From: an uncultured Clostridia bacterium
GTDB taxonomy: Bacteria; Bacillota; Clostridia; Lachnospirales; Anaerotignaceae
Reading direction: 5' to 3'
Assembly: GCA_937888765.1 (NCBI GenBank)
Contig: CALASU010000035.1
Coordinates: 1-24,582, forward strand
Length of the DNA stretch: 24,582 nucleotides
Under the pieces are notes generated by a model that saw nothing but the letters and a program-made list of their open reading frames with translations, was not told the DNA's origin and did not search any database. Below are positions 1 to 6,277 of this stretch, piece after piece. The position numbers and the translations under genes are program-made. Position 1 is the first letter of the stretch. Each line of letters opens with the position of its first letter.

Positions 1-122
1 AGTACTGACAAGCCTTTTCAAAGGCTTGTGGGGTGCAGGGGCAAAGCCCCGCATATTGCCCCAGGCGGTTTTTGAAGGGGGAAAGGGGGAAACTTTTCCC
101 AAGTAAAAAAAGTTTCCCCCTT
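1..122 (+). repeat. Mosaic palindromic repeat, copy 1 (partial, runs off the window edge)
   Basis: This is a string of foldback modules: a 10-bp hairpin at 8-29, a GGGGCAAAGCCCC hairpin at about 38-50, and a 13-bp hairpin with arms 83-95 and 110-122. The same module order occurs at 16349-16466 and 18041-18156. The arms differ between copies but stay paired, so this is one structured repeat family. No convincing protein is encoded. The left boundary may lie outside the window. Confidence 0.8.
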
Positions 123-129
123 CTTTCAA

Positions 130-160
130 CTTGCCAAAATATCGTAAACATTTTGGCAAG
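130..160. repeat. Perfect 11-bp inverted repeat, unassigned
   Basis: Arms 130-140 and 150-160 (starting CTTGCCAAAAT) pair perfectly around a 9-nt loop. No U-run follows on either strand, so it is not a clear intrinsic terminator. It sits between repeat copy 1 and the small-RNA terminator at 181-215 and could belong to either. Confidence 0.5.
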
Positions 161-174
161 TATTCGCTATAAAG

Positions 175-271
175 TAAAAAAATAATCGTCCGAGCCACCA
201 ACTTTGACGATTATTTTCCAAAATAGCTGATAAGTTTCAGGGCAACCGCCCTATGCGATAGCACCTCATTT
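175..271 (-). ncRNA. Candidate orphan type I antitoxin-like small RNA (about 97 nt)
   Basis: Seen: a minus-strand promoter (TTGTAT, 17 bp, TATAAT) places a start near 271. The transcript would contain a short AGGGC/GCCCT hairpin (about 238-252) and end in a perfect 10-bp stem (arms 181-190 and 206-215) followed by seven U (complement of 176-182), a strong intrinsic terminator. Known: antitoxin RNAs of Fst/holin-like toxins are small, terminate in such stems, and are transcribed opposite the toxin mRNA 3' end. Inferred: the plus strand here reads KNNRPSHQL then a stop at 178-207, which resembles from memory the tail of such toxins. That frame has a TAA at 175-177 and no toxin body upstream, so the toxin appears lost. 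An unrelated sRNA is the main alternative. An 11-codon frame at 269-237 is probably chance. Confidence 0.5.
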
Positions 272-277
272 TTATTT

Positions 278-306
278 ATTATAACAATTTTTCAGATAAA
301 ATACAA
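278..306 (-). promoter_or_regulatory. Leftward promoter of the 175-271 small RNA
   Basis: Read leftward, the -35 is TTGTAT (301-306), the spacer is 17 bp, and the -10 is TATAAT (278-283), preceded by TGT as an extended -10. No leftward protein gene follows; the first signal downstream is the terminator at 181-215. Confidence 0.7.
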
Positions 307-418
307 GAGATGTGATCCCTTTTTCCTTCTTCTGAAAATCTTTGCAACAGTATTGTAGCATTTTTAACCTCCCCTTCCTTTTTGTGTTATCTTATCCAAA
401 ACAGGAGGTGCAAACAAA

Positions 419-661
419 ATGGAGGATTTAAGAAAAAAATTACGGGAATTGGAAAAACTATGTTTTCAATATGATGCTATTTGCGGGTTAGTCTATATTT
501 TAAGAGATTCCATCTTACAAAACGAAGATATTCTGACAGTCCAATATTCTACGGGTTGTCTATATATCAGCAACATCATGGTCGAATTTCAAAAAAATTT
601 GCAGGAACTGCTAGAGGATCTTTTTACAGCTTTGAGAAATCTAAACGAAAATAACCTATAA
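419..661 (+). CDS. Hypothetical 80-aa helical protein
   Basis: I do not recognise this protein. It is one of the few plus-strand genes left of the origin. A strong ribosome binding site (AGGAGGTG, 403-410) lies 8 bases before the ATG, which supports translation. The product is charged at the N-terminus (MEDLRKKLRELEKL) and rich in Leu, Glu and Asn, and it looks mostly alpha-helical with possible coiled-coil character. There is no signal peptide or clear membrane segment. Its stop codon abuts the terminator stem of the convergent toxin mRNA (667-688), and the first U-rich rightward terminator is at 758-787. It lies between two type I toxin-antitoxin-like loci, so a role in that cluster is conceivable but unsupported. 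No promoter is clear in 300-418. Confidence 0.6.
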   Translation: MEDLRKKLRELEKLCFQYDAICGLVYILRDSILQNEDILTVQYSTGCLYISNIMVEFQKNLQELLEDLFTALRNLNENNL

Positions 662-666
662 GAAAA

Positions 667-688
667 CCGCCTTGACAACGCAAGGCGG
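667..688 (-). terminator. Intrinsic terminator of the toxin mRNA
   Basis: On the minus strand an 8-bp stem (arms 681-688 and 667-674, loop 675-680) is followed by four U (663-666). It lies about 100 bases after the toxin stop codon and would end an mRNA of about 290 nt. The -35 box of the antisense RNA (672-677) is embedded in this stem and loop. Confidence 0.7.
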
Positions 689-700
689 CAGAAGTATACT
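672..700 (+). promoter_or_regulatory. Promoter of the antisense antitoxin RNA
   Basis: A consensus -35 TTGACA (672-677), a 17-bp spacer and TATACT (695-700) form one of the best promoters in the window. It points rightward into the terminator at 758-787 with no plausible reading frame between, so its product should be a short RNA starting near 707. Confidence 0.8.
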
Positions 701-706
701 TTAGAT

Positions 707-787
707 AAGAAGATTGTTCGCTCGTAGGAAGGCGGTCAGTCGAAAAGAGATTCTTTGAACCGTCTAACGTTTCGTTAGGCGGTTTTT
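707..787 (+). ncRNA. Antisense RNA antitoxin of the holin-like toxin (about 80 nt)
   Basis: Seen: a near-consensus promoter (672-700) and an intrinsic terminator (758-787) bound an RNA of about 80 nt. It is fully complementary to the 3' UTR of the leftward toxin mRNA, which should run from about 951 to 662. It stops 5 bases short of the toxin stop codon, so it does not cover the ribosome binding site. Known: in txpA/RatA and bsrG/SR4 of Bacillus subtilis the antitoxin RNA pairs with the 3' part of the toxin mRNA and promotes RNase III cleavage or decay. Inferred: the same mechanism here. Confidence 0.7.
758..787 (+). terminator. Rightward intrinsic terminator (antisense RNA and upstream gene)
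   Basis: A 9-bp stem (arms 760-768 and 774-782, one G-U pair, loop 769-773), extendable by two A-U pairs, is followed by five U (783-787). It ends the antisense RNA and probably also the transcript of the 80-aa gene. Confidence 0.8.
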
Positions 788-791
788 GCCA

Positions 792-875
792 TTAACCCTG
801 TTTTTTACAACAGGCGATAATGGCTACAATTAAAATGCAAAACTGAAATAAATCAGAGTATGTTACATAATTCAT
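792..875 (-). CDS. Holin-like type I toxin peptide (27 aa)
   Basis: The peptide begins MNYVTYSDLFQF, continues with one hydrophobic segment (about residues 9-22, ending IVAIIACC) and has a short basic tail KKQG. This matches the 'putative holin-like toxin' family (TxpA/Fst-type membrane peptides), whose start commonly resembles M-x-T/V-Y-x-x-L. The ATG at 875 is chosen because AGAGGGGGTGATGGC lies directly upstream; a longer open frame to 989 would leave this ribosome binding site inside the gene. Overproduction of family members depolarises the membrane. The mRNA has its own promoter (958-986), a structured 5' UTR with a GCCGAA...TTCGGC stem, and a 3' UTR covered by an antisense RNA. The complete set of parts supports a functional locus. 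The ORF itself is short, so the call rests on motif plus architecture. Confidence 0.8.
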   Translation of the reverse strand: MNYVTYSDLFQFCILIVAIIACCKKQG

Positions 876-957
876 GCCATCACCCCCTCTTTGCAAAAAT
901 GGGATGACTAGACCGCCGAAGCGAACGCTGTTCTCATTCGGCTGTATACTGCAAATG

Positions 958-986
958 AGTATAGCATATCTTTGAAAATTCGACAA
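958..986 (-). promoter_or_regulatory. Promoter of the toxin mRNA
   Basis: Leftward -35 TTGTCG (981-986), 17-bp spacer and TATACT -10 (958-963) with TGC before it (extended -10). Transcription should start near 951, giving a 5' leader of about 75 nt before the toxin ATG. The -35 lies right beside the terminator of the upstream regulator gene. Confidence 0.75.
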
Positions 987-987
987 C

Positions 988-1016
988 AAAAAACAGCGGG
1001 CATCCCCGCTGTTTTT
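988..1016 (-). terminator. Terminator of the GntR-family gene (bidirectional)
   Basis: A perfect stem built on AACAGCGGG/CCCGCTGTT with a 4-nt loop (1001-1004) is flanked by A/T runs on both sides. It lies about 20 bases after the regulator stop codon and separates it from the toxin promoter. Confidence 0.85.
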
Positions 1017-1034
1017 CTATTATATCAGTCTATA

Positions 1035-1766
1035 TCATCCATATTTCACTGTCAGATTTACATAAGAAATATGCTCCCGCATAGCCGTATATGCTGTCTG
1101 ATAATCGCCGTTTTTAATGGCTTCGATGACCTTGCCATGCAGTTCGATCGTCACATCAATGACCCTCGGATTCTGAATCAGTGATTCTCGCAGAGAAAGG
1201 CGAATCCCCTTTTCAAAGGATTCCTTTGCCGCGATCATGGTGCTCATCAGAAGCTTATTATGCGTTGCGGCAGACACCTGCATATGAAACATCGAATCGT
1301 AATCCACGAACTGGTTTACATCATGGCGATGCTCTTTCATCTTTTCATAGCAGTATTCCAGCTGTGCAATGTCCTCAGGCGTTGCCCGCTTCGCCGCATA
1401 GCTCGCCGTTTCCCCCTCCAGCATATAGCGGAATTCGAGCAAGTCGTTCAGATCAGAATTTTCCACGGTAATGCTGAATGGTGCAATATTTACGATATTA
1501 TCAATTTCATTGACAAATGTGCCCGCTTTGGAGCGACGGATAAAGCTGAATACAGCAAGAGCCGTATAGGCTTCCCGCAGGGTACTGCGTCCCACGCCCA
1601 AAAGCTCGCTGACCACATTTTCATTCGGCATCATATAGCCTGCAGGCAGCTTCCCGCTGATGATCAGTTCCTTAAAACGCTGAAACAACTGCTGTGCAAT
1701 ATTATTTTTTCCTAAATCTTTTTTCAGATATTCGGCATTTTCCAACAAATATTCCCTTTGTTCCAT
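1035..1766 (-). CDS. GntR-family transcriptional regulator, FadR/FCD subfamily
   Basis: This 243-aa protein has the usual two-part layout. An N-terminal winged helix-turn-helix (about residues 22-90) contains the GntR signature region LPAGYMMPNENVVSELLGVG-type, RSTLREA and the wing GTFV. A C-terminal all-helical FCD ligand domain (about 105-235) contains the D-x-x-x-H pattern (YDSMFHMQV) and a late His (IELHGKV) that bind metal and ligand in this family. A GGGGGAGG ribosome binding site precedes the ATG. The gene has its own promoter (1806-1834) immediately after the capA stop and its own terminator, so it is probably monocistronic. FadR-type regulators usually respond to organic acids or sugar acids; nothing here identifies the ligand, and no metabolic gene set is adjacent. 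Confidence 0.9.
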   Translation of the reverse strand: MEQREYLLENAEYLKKDLGKNNIAQQLFQRFKELIISGKLPAGYMMPNENVVSELLGVGRSTLREAYTALAVFSFIRRSKAGTFVNEIDNIVNIAPFSITVENSDLNDLLEFRYMLEGETASYAAKRATPEDIAQLEYCYEKMKEHRHDVNQFVDYDSMFHMQVSAATHNKLLMSTMIAAKESFEKGIRLSLRESLIQNPRVIDVTIELHGKVIEAIKNGDYQTAYTAMREHISYVNLTVKYG

Positions 1767-1799
1767 GAAATACCTCCCCCGCCCTTTGACCTGTACTTA

Positions 1800-1834
1800 T
1801 GCAATATGATAGCATTTCTTTTATTTTATGACAA
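1800..1834 (-). promoter_or_regulatory. Promoter of the GntR gene with possible self-operator
   Basis: Leftward -35 TTGTCA (1829-1834), 17-bp spacer and TATCAT -10 (1806-1811) with TGC extension. A partial palindrome of the form TGCnATnnnATnGCA (1800-1814) covers the -10. GntR regulators often repress themselves from such sites, but that is only an inference. Confidence 0.65.
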
Positions 1835-1839
1835 GTCTT

Positions 1840-3015
1840 TTAAGGCTTCGGGAAACTGTATTCATCCTGTATTTCAGAAAGAGGAATATCCTTTCCAAGC
1901 AGGAAGCAGGCTGTTTCCTGATGGATCTCTTTCAGACGGGTATAGTCCTTCGGACGGATATTTGCATTTCGCTCCGCTTCGGGCAGTGTCAGCCGTTCAT
2001 ATACACTGCGTACCACAAAATCATTCTGGTTCTGTGCATTTCTGAACTGTGTCCAGATCGGCACAAAAGAAACGTCTGTTACATTCGGTGCTTCCTCACC
2101 CACCTGTTCTACTGTCAGATTCAGCACAATAGAGGCATTTCTGGGCGGTGTGGTCTGGGAAGAAATGAAGTTCCCCAGAGAATAAATGATAAACCCGTCA
2201 TGCACACCGTTTCCATGGTCGATTTTACGGTATTCCATACGCTGCAGCACATGTGGATGGCTTGCCAGTACGATATCCGCACCCGCTTCAAACATCCTGT
2301 CTGCCCACTGCACAAAAATGTCCCTTGGCTCGGTTTCATATTCATTGCCCATATGCGGCAGAACCACCACGACATCCGCTTCCTGTCTTGCCTTCTGAAT
2401 ATCTTTCGTTATCAGTTCTTCATCCAGCAGATTGACAAGATATGCATCGGGAATGGGAATCCCATTGGTACTATAGGTATAAGACAGGAATGCAAAGCGA
2501 ATCCCGTTCACATCCTTATAAAAAACAGTATCCCTTTCTTCCTGAGAGCGGTATGTCCCCACATGGTCGATTTCATAGGCATCCAGCCTGTCCAGTGTAC
2601 GGATTAGCCCTGCTTTGCCCGTATCCATGCTGTGATTGTTTGCGGTTGTCAGCACATTGAAGCCTGCATCCTTTACAGCATCCAGAAAGCTGTCGGGCGT
2701 ATTAAAGCAGGGGAAAGAAGCATACGGTCTGTCAGGCCCCCCAAAGGTCAGCTCCAGATTTCCGATCACAAGATCCTTATCCGCAAAATAGGGCTTCATA
2801 TCCTGAAAATTGTGCATAAAATCATACGTCCCTGCCGCAGAATCATAGGCTTCGTTATACTGATAATCATGCACCATGATGTCTCCGACAACTGCCATGG
2901 TCACTGTTTTTACCAACGGTATCTGTTCCCCTGCCGTGGCTGTGAATGTCTGTTTCTCTGCGCATCCTGCCAGAAGAAGTACCGAAAGCAGCAGCGAAAA
3001 TATTGTTTTTTTCAT
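1840..3015 (-). CDS. CapA-family (PGA_cap) metallophosphatase-like lipoprotein
   Basis: A 391-aa protein with a lipoprotein signal peptide: a basic start, a hydrophobic core and the lipobox LLAGC with Cys18 as the lipidation site. The rest is a PGA_cap/CapA domain, a calcineurin-like phosphoesterase fold. Visible motifs in order are VGDIMVHD (near residue 44), GNLELTF, TTANNHSMDTG, VVLPHMGNEYE and LASHPHVLQ, which supply the Asp, Asn and His metal ligands. Family members include the CapA/PgsA subunit of poly-gamma-glutamate capsule synthesis. However, no capB/capC genes are here, and isolated CapA proteins in Clostridia have no settled role. It should act on the outer face of the membrane. 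A GGGGAGGGATC ribosome binding site lies upstream. Two hairpins (3051-3108) separate it from the preceding gene. Confidence 0.85.
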   Translation of the reverse strand: MKKTIFSLLLSVLLLAGCAEKQTFTATAGEQIPLVKTVTMAVVGDIMVHDYQYNEAYDSAAGTYDFMHNFQDMKPYFADKDLVIGNLELTFGGPDRPYASFPCFNTPDSFLDAVKDAGFNVLTTANNHSMDTGKAGLIRTLDRLDAYEIDHVGTYRSQEERDTVFYKDVNGIRFAFLSYTYSTNGIPIPDAYLVNLLDEELITKDIQKARQEADVVVVLPHMGNEYETEPRDIFVQWADRMFEAGADIVLASHPHVLQRMEYRKIDHGNGVHDGFIIYSLGNFISSQTTPPRNASIVLNLTVEQVGEEAPNVTDVSFVPIWTQFRNAQNQNDFVVRSVYERLTLPEAERNANIRPKDYTRLKEIHQETACFLLGKDIPLSEIQDEYSFPKP

Positions 3016-3050
3016 ACCAGATCCCTCCCCGTCTTCTGTAATCCTTTATC

Positions 3051-3108
3051 TATCTGCGTCCCTGCAGATAGCACAACTGCCCCGAACTTATACAAGTTCA
3101 GGGCAGTT
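3051..3108 (-). promoter_or_regulatory. Tandem intergenic hairpins upstream of the capA-like gene
   Basis: The first hairpin (arms 3075-3089 and 3094-3108) pairs over 15 positions. Its one irregular pair (3083/3100) is G-U in leftward RNA but a C-A mismatch in rightward RNA, which favours the leftward transcript. A second perfect inverted repeat, TATCTGC/GCAGATA (3051-3057 and 3064-3070), follows. No U-run follows leftward, so these could be a weak terminator, an mRNA-processing site or an operator. Confidence 0.5.
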
Positions 3109-3119
3109 TCCTGTTTTTC

Positions 3120-3407
3120 TTATTTCATTAATTCTTCCCATTCCTCTTTGTAAGGATTTTCTTTTTTCAGATTTTTTCTGGATATCACAAATGCAACGAT
3201 ACAGCACGCTACAGGAAACATCATATACAGGAAAAATACAGGCTCATTGCAGATCACTGCCAGACCAATCGCTATCAGAATGACAACACCGATAACTGCC
3301 AGACCGGGCCAGATGGTTTTTGCCTTTGCCGCTACTACGCCTTCTACAAAAACCGCACATACCAGCAAAGAAAACGCCTGACCATACTCTAAAATTGTTT
3401 CTAACAT
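3120..3407 (-). CDS. Small membrane protein, three predicted helices (95 aa)
   Basis: I do not recognise a named family. Translation is set at the ATG at 3407 because AGAGGTGC lies just upstream and a near-consensus promoter (3447-3475) starts transcription about 33 bases before it; a longer frame upstream would overlap that promoter. The protein has three hydrophobic segments (about residues 10-28, 34-53 and 57-76) and a charged cytoplasmic-type tail (SRKNLKKENPYKEEWEELMK). It has no catalytic motif and no signal-cleavage site. It stands alone between the TPM-domain gene and the capA-like gene, with hairpins after it. It could be a membrane anchor or accessory subunit; function unknown. Confidence 0.7.
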   Translation of the reverse strand: MLETILEYGQAFSLLVCAVFVEGVVAAKAKTIWPGLAVIGVVILIAIGLAVICNEPVFFLYMMFPVACCIVAFVISRKNLKKENPYKEEWEELMK

Positions 3408-3446
3408 AAAAGCACCTCTGTTTTTTAGATTTACGCCCCTCTTTTT

Positions 3447-3475
3447 ATAGTAGCATCCTGCCCTGCAAAAGTCAA
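3447..3475 (-). promoter_or_regulatory. Promoter of the small membrane protein gene
   Basis: Leftward TTGACT (3470-3475), 17-bp spacer and TACTAT (3447-3452) with TGC before the -10. It starts 8 bases after the TPM-gene stop codon, so the small gene can be expressed independently of the operon upstream. Confidence 0.7.
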
Positions 3476-3482
3476 TCTGCAC

Positions 3483-4304
3483 TTAGAAGCCGCCCCCGCC
3501 GCCGCCGAAAGTGCGTCCGCCGCTGTTAAACGTACTGGAGCCGCCGCCCCAAGAGCCTTTATCATCGTCATCTTTAGGAATAGGCACCATTGTTGTACGT
3601 GTATTGACAAAACTGTTTCTATCCGTGGAAAGATATAAGCCATTCTGCTTCAGATAGGCTTCCCCTGCAGAATACGGGCGTACATTTTTACACGCACTTC
3701 TCATGAATGCAACAGAAATTGCCGCAACGATCAGAGAAAAGAAAAATGCAATCATCAGTAAAAATGCGGATGCCTCTCCATCACTGATTTCTGCTTCATA
3801 TTCGGAAACATAATTGGGATCTGTCAGATATTTCTGATATTCCGCATTGTAATGATTCATATCATTTACAAGCGTTTCCATCCCCCAGAAATAATATCCG
3901 TCGGCAAAATCCCCCTGCATATTGCTCCACATTTTTTCCAGATAATAGTCTGTAAAAACATCAATGGCTTTGCCGCTGGTTACGATCTGCGCTTCTCTGC
4001 TGGTCATATCCACTACAAAGATCACACCGTCATAATTCGCACCAACACCCAGATCCTGTTCAATATAGAAATCTGCACCATATTCCCGCACAGACATACC
4101 TTCTGTATCATAAGTCGTCAGAAATGCCAGATCCATACCCCAATCCTGCACCATGGCCTCTGCCATCTGCTGCAGTTCAGCTTCTTCTTCGCCTGTCAGC
4201 AGGTCTGCATAGTCAAATACCTTCTGTGTACCTGCAAAGACAGGAAATACAAAGCTTACCAGACATACTACAAGGGCAAAAATAAACTGTTTTCCTTTTT
4301 TCAT
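3483..4304 (-). CDS. TPM-domain (DUF477/YgcG-like) secreted membrane protein
   Basis: A 273-aa protein with a signal peptide (cleavage expected after VFA, near residue 24). A TPM domain occupies about residues 28-160, with YADLLTGEEEAELQ at its start and YDGVIFVVDMTSREAQI in the middle. A transmembrane helix follows near 188-212, and the tail is Gly/Ser-rich and ends GGRTFGGGGGGF, a common ending in this family. TPM domains are found in the thylakoid acid phosphatase family and in bacterial proteins linked to membrane or photosystem repair; biochemical roles vary. The ATG at 4304 overlaps the stop of the upstream zinc-ribbon gene (TGATG) and has a GGGAGGTGG site. A frame extending to 4385 is disfavoured because it overlaps that gene heavily and hides the signal peptide. 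The overlap implies translational coupling. Confidence 0.85.
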   Translation of the reverse strand: MKKGKQFIFALVVCLVSFVFPVFAGTQKVFDYADLLTGEEEAELQQMAEAMVQDWGMDLAFLTTYDTEGMSVREYGADFYIEQDLGVGANYDGVIFVVDMTSREAQIVTSGKAIDVFTDYYLEKMWSNMQGDFADGYYFWGMETLVNDMNHYNAEYQKYLTDPNYVSEYEAEISDGEASAFLLMIAFFFSLIVAAISVAFMRSACKNVRPYSAGEAYLKQNGLYLSTDRNSFVNTRTTMVPIPKDDDDKGSWGGGSSTFNSGGRTFGGGGGGF

Positions 4305-5434
4305 CAGAATCCACCTCCCAGGAACACGGCAACCGCACCGCTGATGATAAAGCAGATAAAGAAAATGATGAAAAACCATTTCCATGCCTGACTGCCGCTG
4401 ACAGGCAGTTCGCCGACAATTTTACCTGTCTGTCCATTCATGGCAAACAGATACTCTTTATCTTTATATTTGCTCATCAGCATCCATACAGGCAGGAGCA
4501 TATAGGTCTGTTTATCCGAGGAAAAATCTGTGTGACAGCGTACACCATACACACGGTCATAGGCTCTGCCCTGACCTGCCATATTTTCCACGCCGGGTGT
4601 AATACGCTGTGTCATACGATCATACAGATCTTTCGGCTCATAGCTGTATTTTTCAGCCAGAAAACCACTCAGATAGCTCATATCAAAGGGACGCTTTTTG
4701 TCGATATGGAACGGCTCCAGTGCATCCATCAGATCATCCCGCATTTTTTCAGAGGCATCCAGAGGGATGTTTTCAAAGTCCATGCGGCCTGCTCTGTGAA
4801 TATGATACGAGTCTGTTTTGGTATAGATATAACGGCTGTCACTCCAAGTACGCACATCCTCGCCTGTTGCATGGTAATCAAAATCCGCACGGCAGTCAAA
4901 CAGCCAGAAAGGCACATAAACCCCTGTAATCTTTTCCAGACGCTGTTCGGAGGTATAGCCTTTTGGCAGAAGCTTTTTGCCTTTGCAAAGGTTCAGAAAG
5001 GCTTTTTTTGCATCCTCTTTATCTGTTTCAAAGGGAATCACTGCCGCAGGGCGGTGCTTGCCTGTCAGCTGTGCGGGCAATACCGTAGGATTGCCGCAGA
5101 ATACGCAGAAAGTTGCCGCTGTTACGGCATCTGTCACGATCTCCGCACCGCAGGAGGGGCACACGAACCCCCGCATATTTTCCATGCCGTCGTCTGACTG
5201 CTGAATATTTTCGTTATACTGATATTCAACAGTACTGGTATCTTTCTCCGCTTCTTCATAGGGCTTGACTTCGTAATCATCGTCCTTTATGTCTGCCCCT
5301 CTTTGCTCCAGCTGTTCCCTGTCGAATTTGCCGTCACAGTAATCACATACCCACTGATCCGCTTTCCCATCAAAGCGCAGATACGCCCCGCAATCGGGAC
5401 AGAGATAGGTCAATGCAGTATTTTCCATATGCAT
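4304..5434 (-). CDS. TFIIB-type double zinc-ribbon membrane protein
   Basis: This 376-aa protein has two four-cysteine zinc ribbons: C12/C15 with C30/C33 (CPDC...CDYC) and C92/C95 with C110/C113 (CPSC...CVFC). They are joined by an acidic linker. A long conserved body contains GVYVPFWLFDC and LLPVWMLMSKY, and a C-terminal membrane helix (about 350-372) ends FLGGGF. Such proteins are widespread in gut Clostridia and are often mis-annotated as PriA-like because of the zinc ribbons. They are not helicases: no Walker motifs are present here. Coupling by overlap to the TPM gene suggests the two act together at the membrane, as is common for zinc-ribbon/TPM gene pairs. The role is unknown; a membrane stress or quality-control function is only a guess. 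Confidence 0.8.
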   Translation of the reverse strand: MHMENTALTYLCPDCGAYLRFDGKADQWVCDYCDGKFDREQLEQRGADIKDDDYEVKPYEEAEKDTSTVEYQYNENIQQSDDGMENMRGFVCPSCGAEIVTDAVTAATFCVFCGNPTVLPAQLTGKHRPAAVIPFETDKEDAKKAFLNLCKGKKLLPKGYTSEQRLEKITGVYVPFWLFDCRADFDYHATGEDVRTWSDSRYIYTKTDSYHIHRAGRMDFENIPLDASEKMRDDLMDALEPFHIDKKRPFDMSYLSGFLAEKYSYEPKDLYDRMTQRITPGVENMAGQGRAYDRVYGVRCHTDFSSDKQTYMLLPVWMLMSKYKDKEYLFAMNGQTGKIVGELPVSGSQAWKWFFIIFFICFIISGAVAVFLGGGF

Positions 5435-5474
5435 CCGTCCTTTCTGTTGTTATGTATATTTATCTGTTTCATAT

Positions 5475-6179
5475 TTATTTTTTGTGGTCGATTTCTTTCA
5501 GATACGCCGCTGTAATGATACCCGTCGGCAGAGCAAATACCACAATCCCCACAAAGGAGGTAATAATGGCAATGACCTTGCCGATATCCGTAACGGGGTG
5601 AAAATCTCCATAGCCCACAGTCGTCAGGGTAATCGCAGACCAGTATACCGCATCGAGATAGGTTGAAAAGGTCTGCGGCTCCATCTGAAAGAGCAGTAAA
5701 GCCGATACCAGCACATATCCGCCTGCCAGATAACAGACCGTCAGAAGATCATCCTTTTCCTTGCGGAATACCCTCAGCATCAGATGAAAGCCCGTGGAAT
5801 ACCGAAGCAGTTTGAGTGTACGCAGACACTTCGGCAAACGCAGGATACGGAATAGCTTCAGTCCGGAATCCAACGGTGTCACAGAAGAAAGAATCGTAAT
5901 CAAATCAATCAGTGCAAATGGCGTAAAAGGATATTTCAGATACGCCTTCTTTCCATACTGTTTAAATTTAAAATCCGCTGTCCACCATCTCAAAATATAA
6001 TCCACTGTAAAGATAAGCGCAGTTCCCCAATCCATCCAGTAAAATGCAGGATATACCTCTTTGAAACAAAGTGGAAGAATGCTTACAAAAATACAGAAAA
6101 TCATAAATCTGTCATAAAACAGACTCAACTGTTCTTTATGGTCTGCCTTTTCGAGCATCACATAGATACGCCGCTTCAT
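5475..6179 (-). CDS. Voltage-gated-type potassium channel, ion-transporter family
   Basis: A 234-aa protein with the layout of a six-helix tetrameric K+ channel. The first four helices lie in about residues 20-130, a pore loop with the selectivity filter TTVGYGD is at 186-192, and a final inner helix (about 198-225) contains the hinge-like FALPTG. The fourth helix carries basic residues at every third position (R111, R114, K117, R120, K123, R126), as expected for a voltage sensor. The protein stops soon after the last helix (EIDHKK), so there is no RCK or cyclic-nucleotide domain. It is short for the family but complete. It lies 40 bases before the zinc-ribbon gene, probably in one operon. 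A 10-bp hairpin lies upstream. Confidence 0.92.
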   Translation of the reverse strand: MKRRIYVMLEKADHKEQLSLFYDRFMIFCIFVSILPLCFKEVYPAFYWMDWGTALIFTVDYILRWWTADFKFKQYGKKAYLKYPFTPFALIDLITILSSVTPLDSGLKLFRILRLPKCLRTLKLLRYSTGFHLMLRVFRKEKDDLLTVCYLAGGYVLVSALLLFQMEPQTFSTYLDAVYWSAITLTTVGYGDFHPVTDIGKVIAIITSFVGIVVFALPTGIITAAYLKEIDHKK

Positions 6180-6212
6180 AGCAAATTCCCTCTTTCAACT
6201 TCTTTACAGGTG

Positions 6213-6237
6213 CATTTCGTTTGCTGGAAACGAAATG
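6213..6237. promoter_or_regulatory. Perfect 10-bp intergenic hairpin
   Basis: Arms 6213-6222 and 6228-6237 (CATTTCGTTT/AAACGAAATG) with a 5-nt loop lie between the CAP-protein gene and the channel gene. No U-run follows leftward; a run of U precedes it instead. It may be an operator, an RNA-stability stem or a decayed terminator. Confidence 0.5.
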
Positions 6238-6277
6238 ACAAAAAAAGACACTCTGCCTCAGATATTTCTTCAAAGGC

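Noticed and set aside
237..269. Eleven-codon leaderless frame at the start of the candidate small RNA
   Set aside because: Too short to support, no ribosome binding site, and it overlaps a hairpin; most likely chance.
876..989. N-terminal extension of the toxin frame to 65 residues
   Set aside because: It would pass through the promoter -10 (958-963) and the strong ribosome binding site before 875; the 27-aa peptide matches the toxin family.
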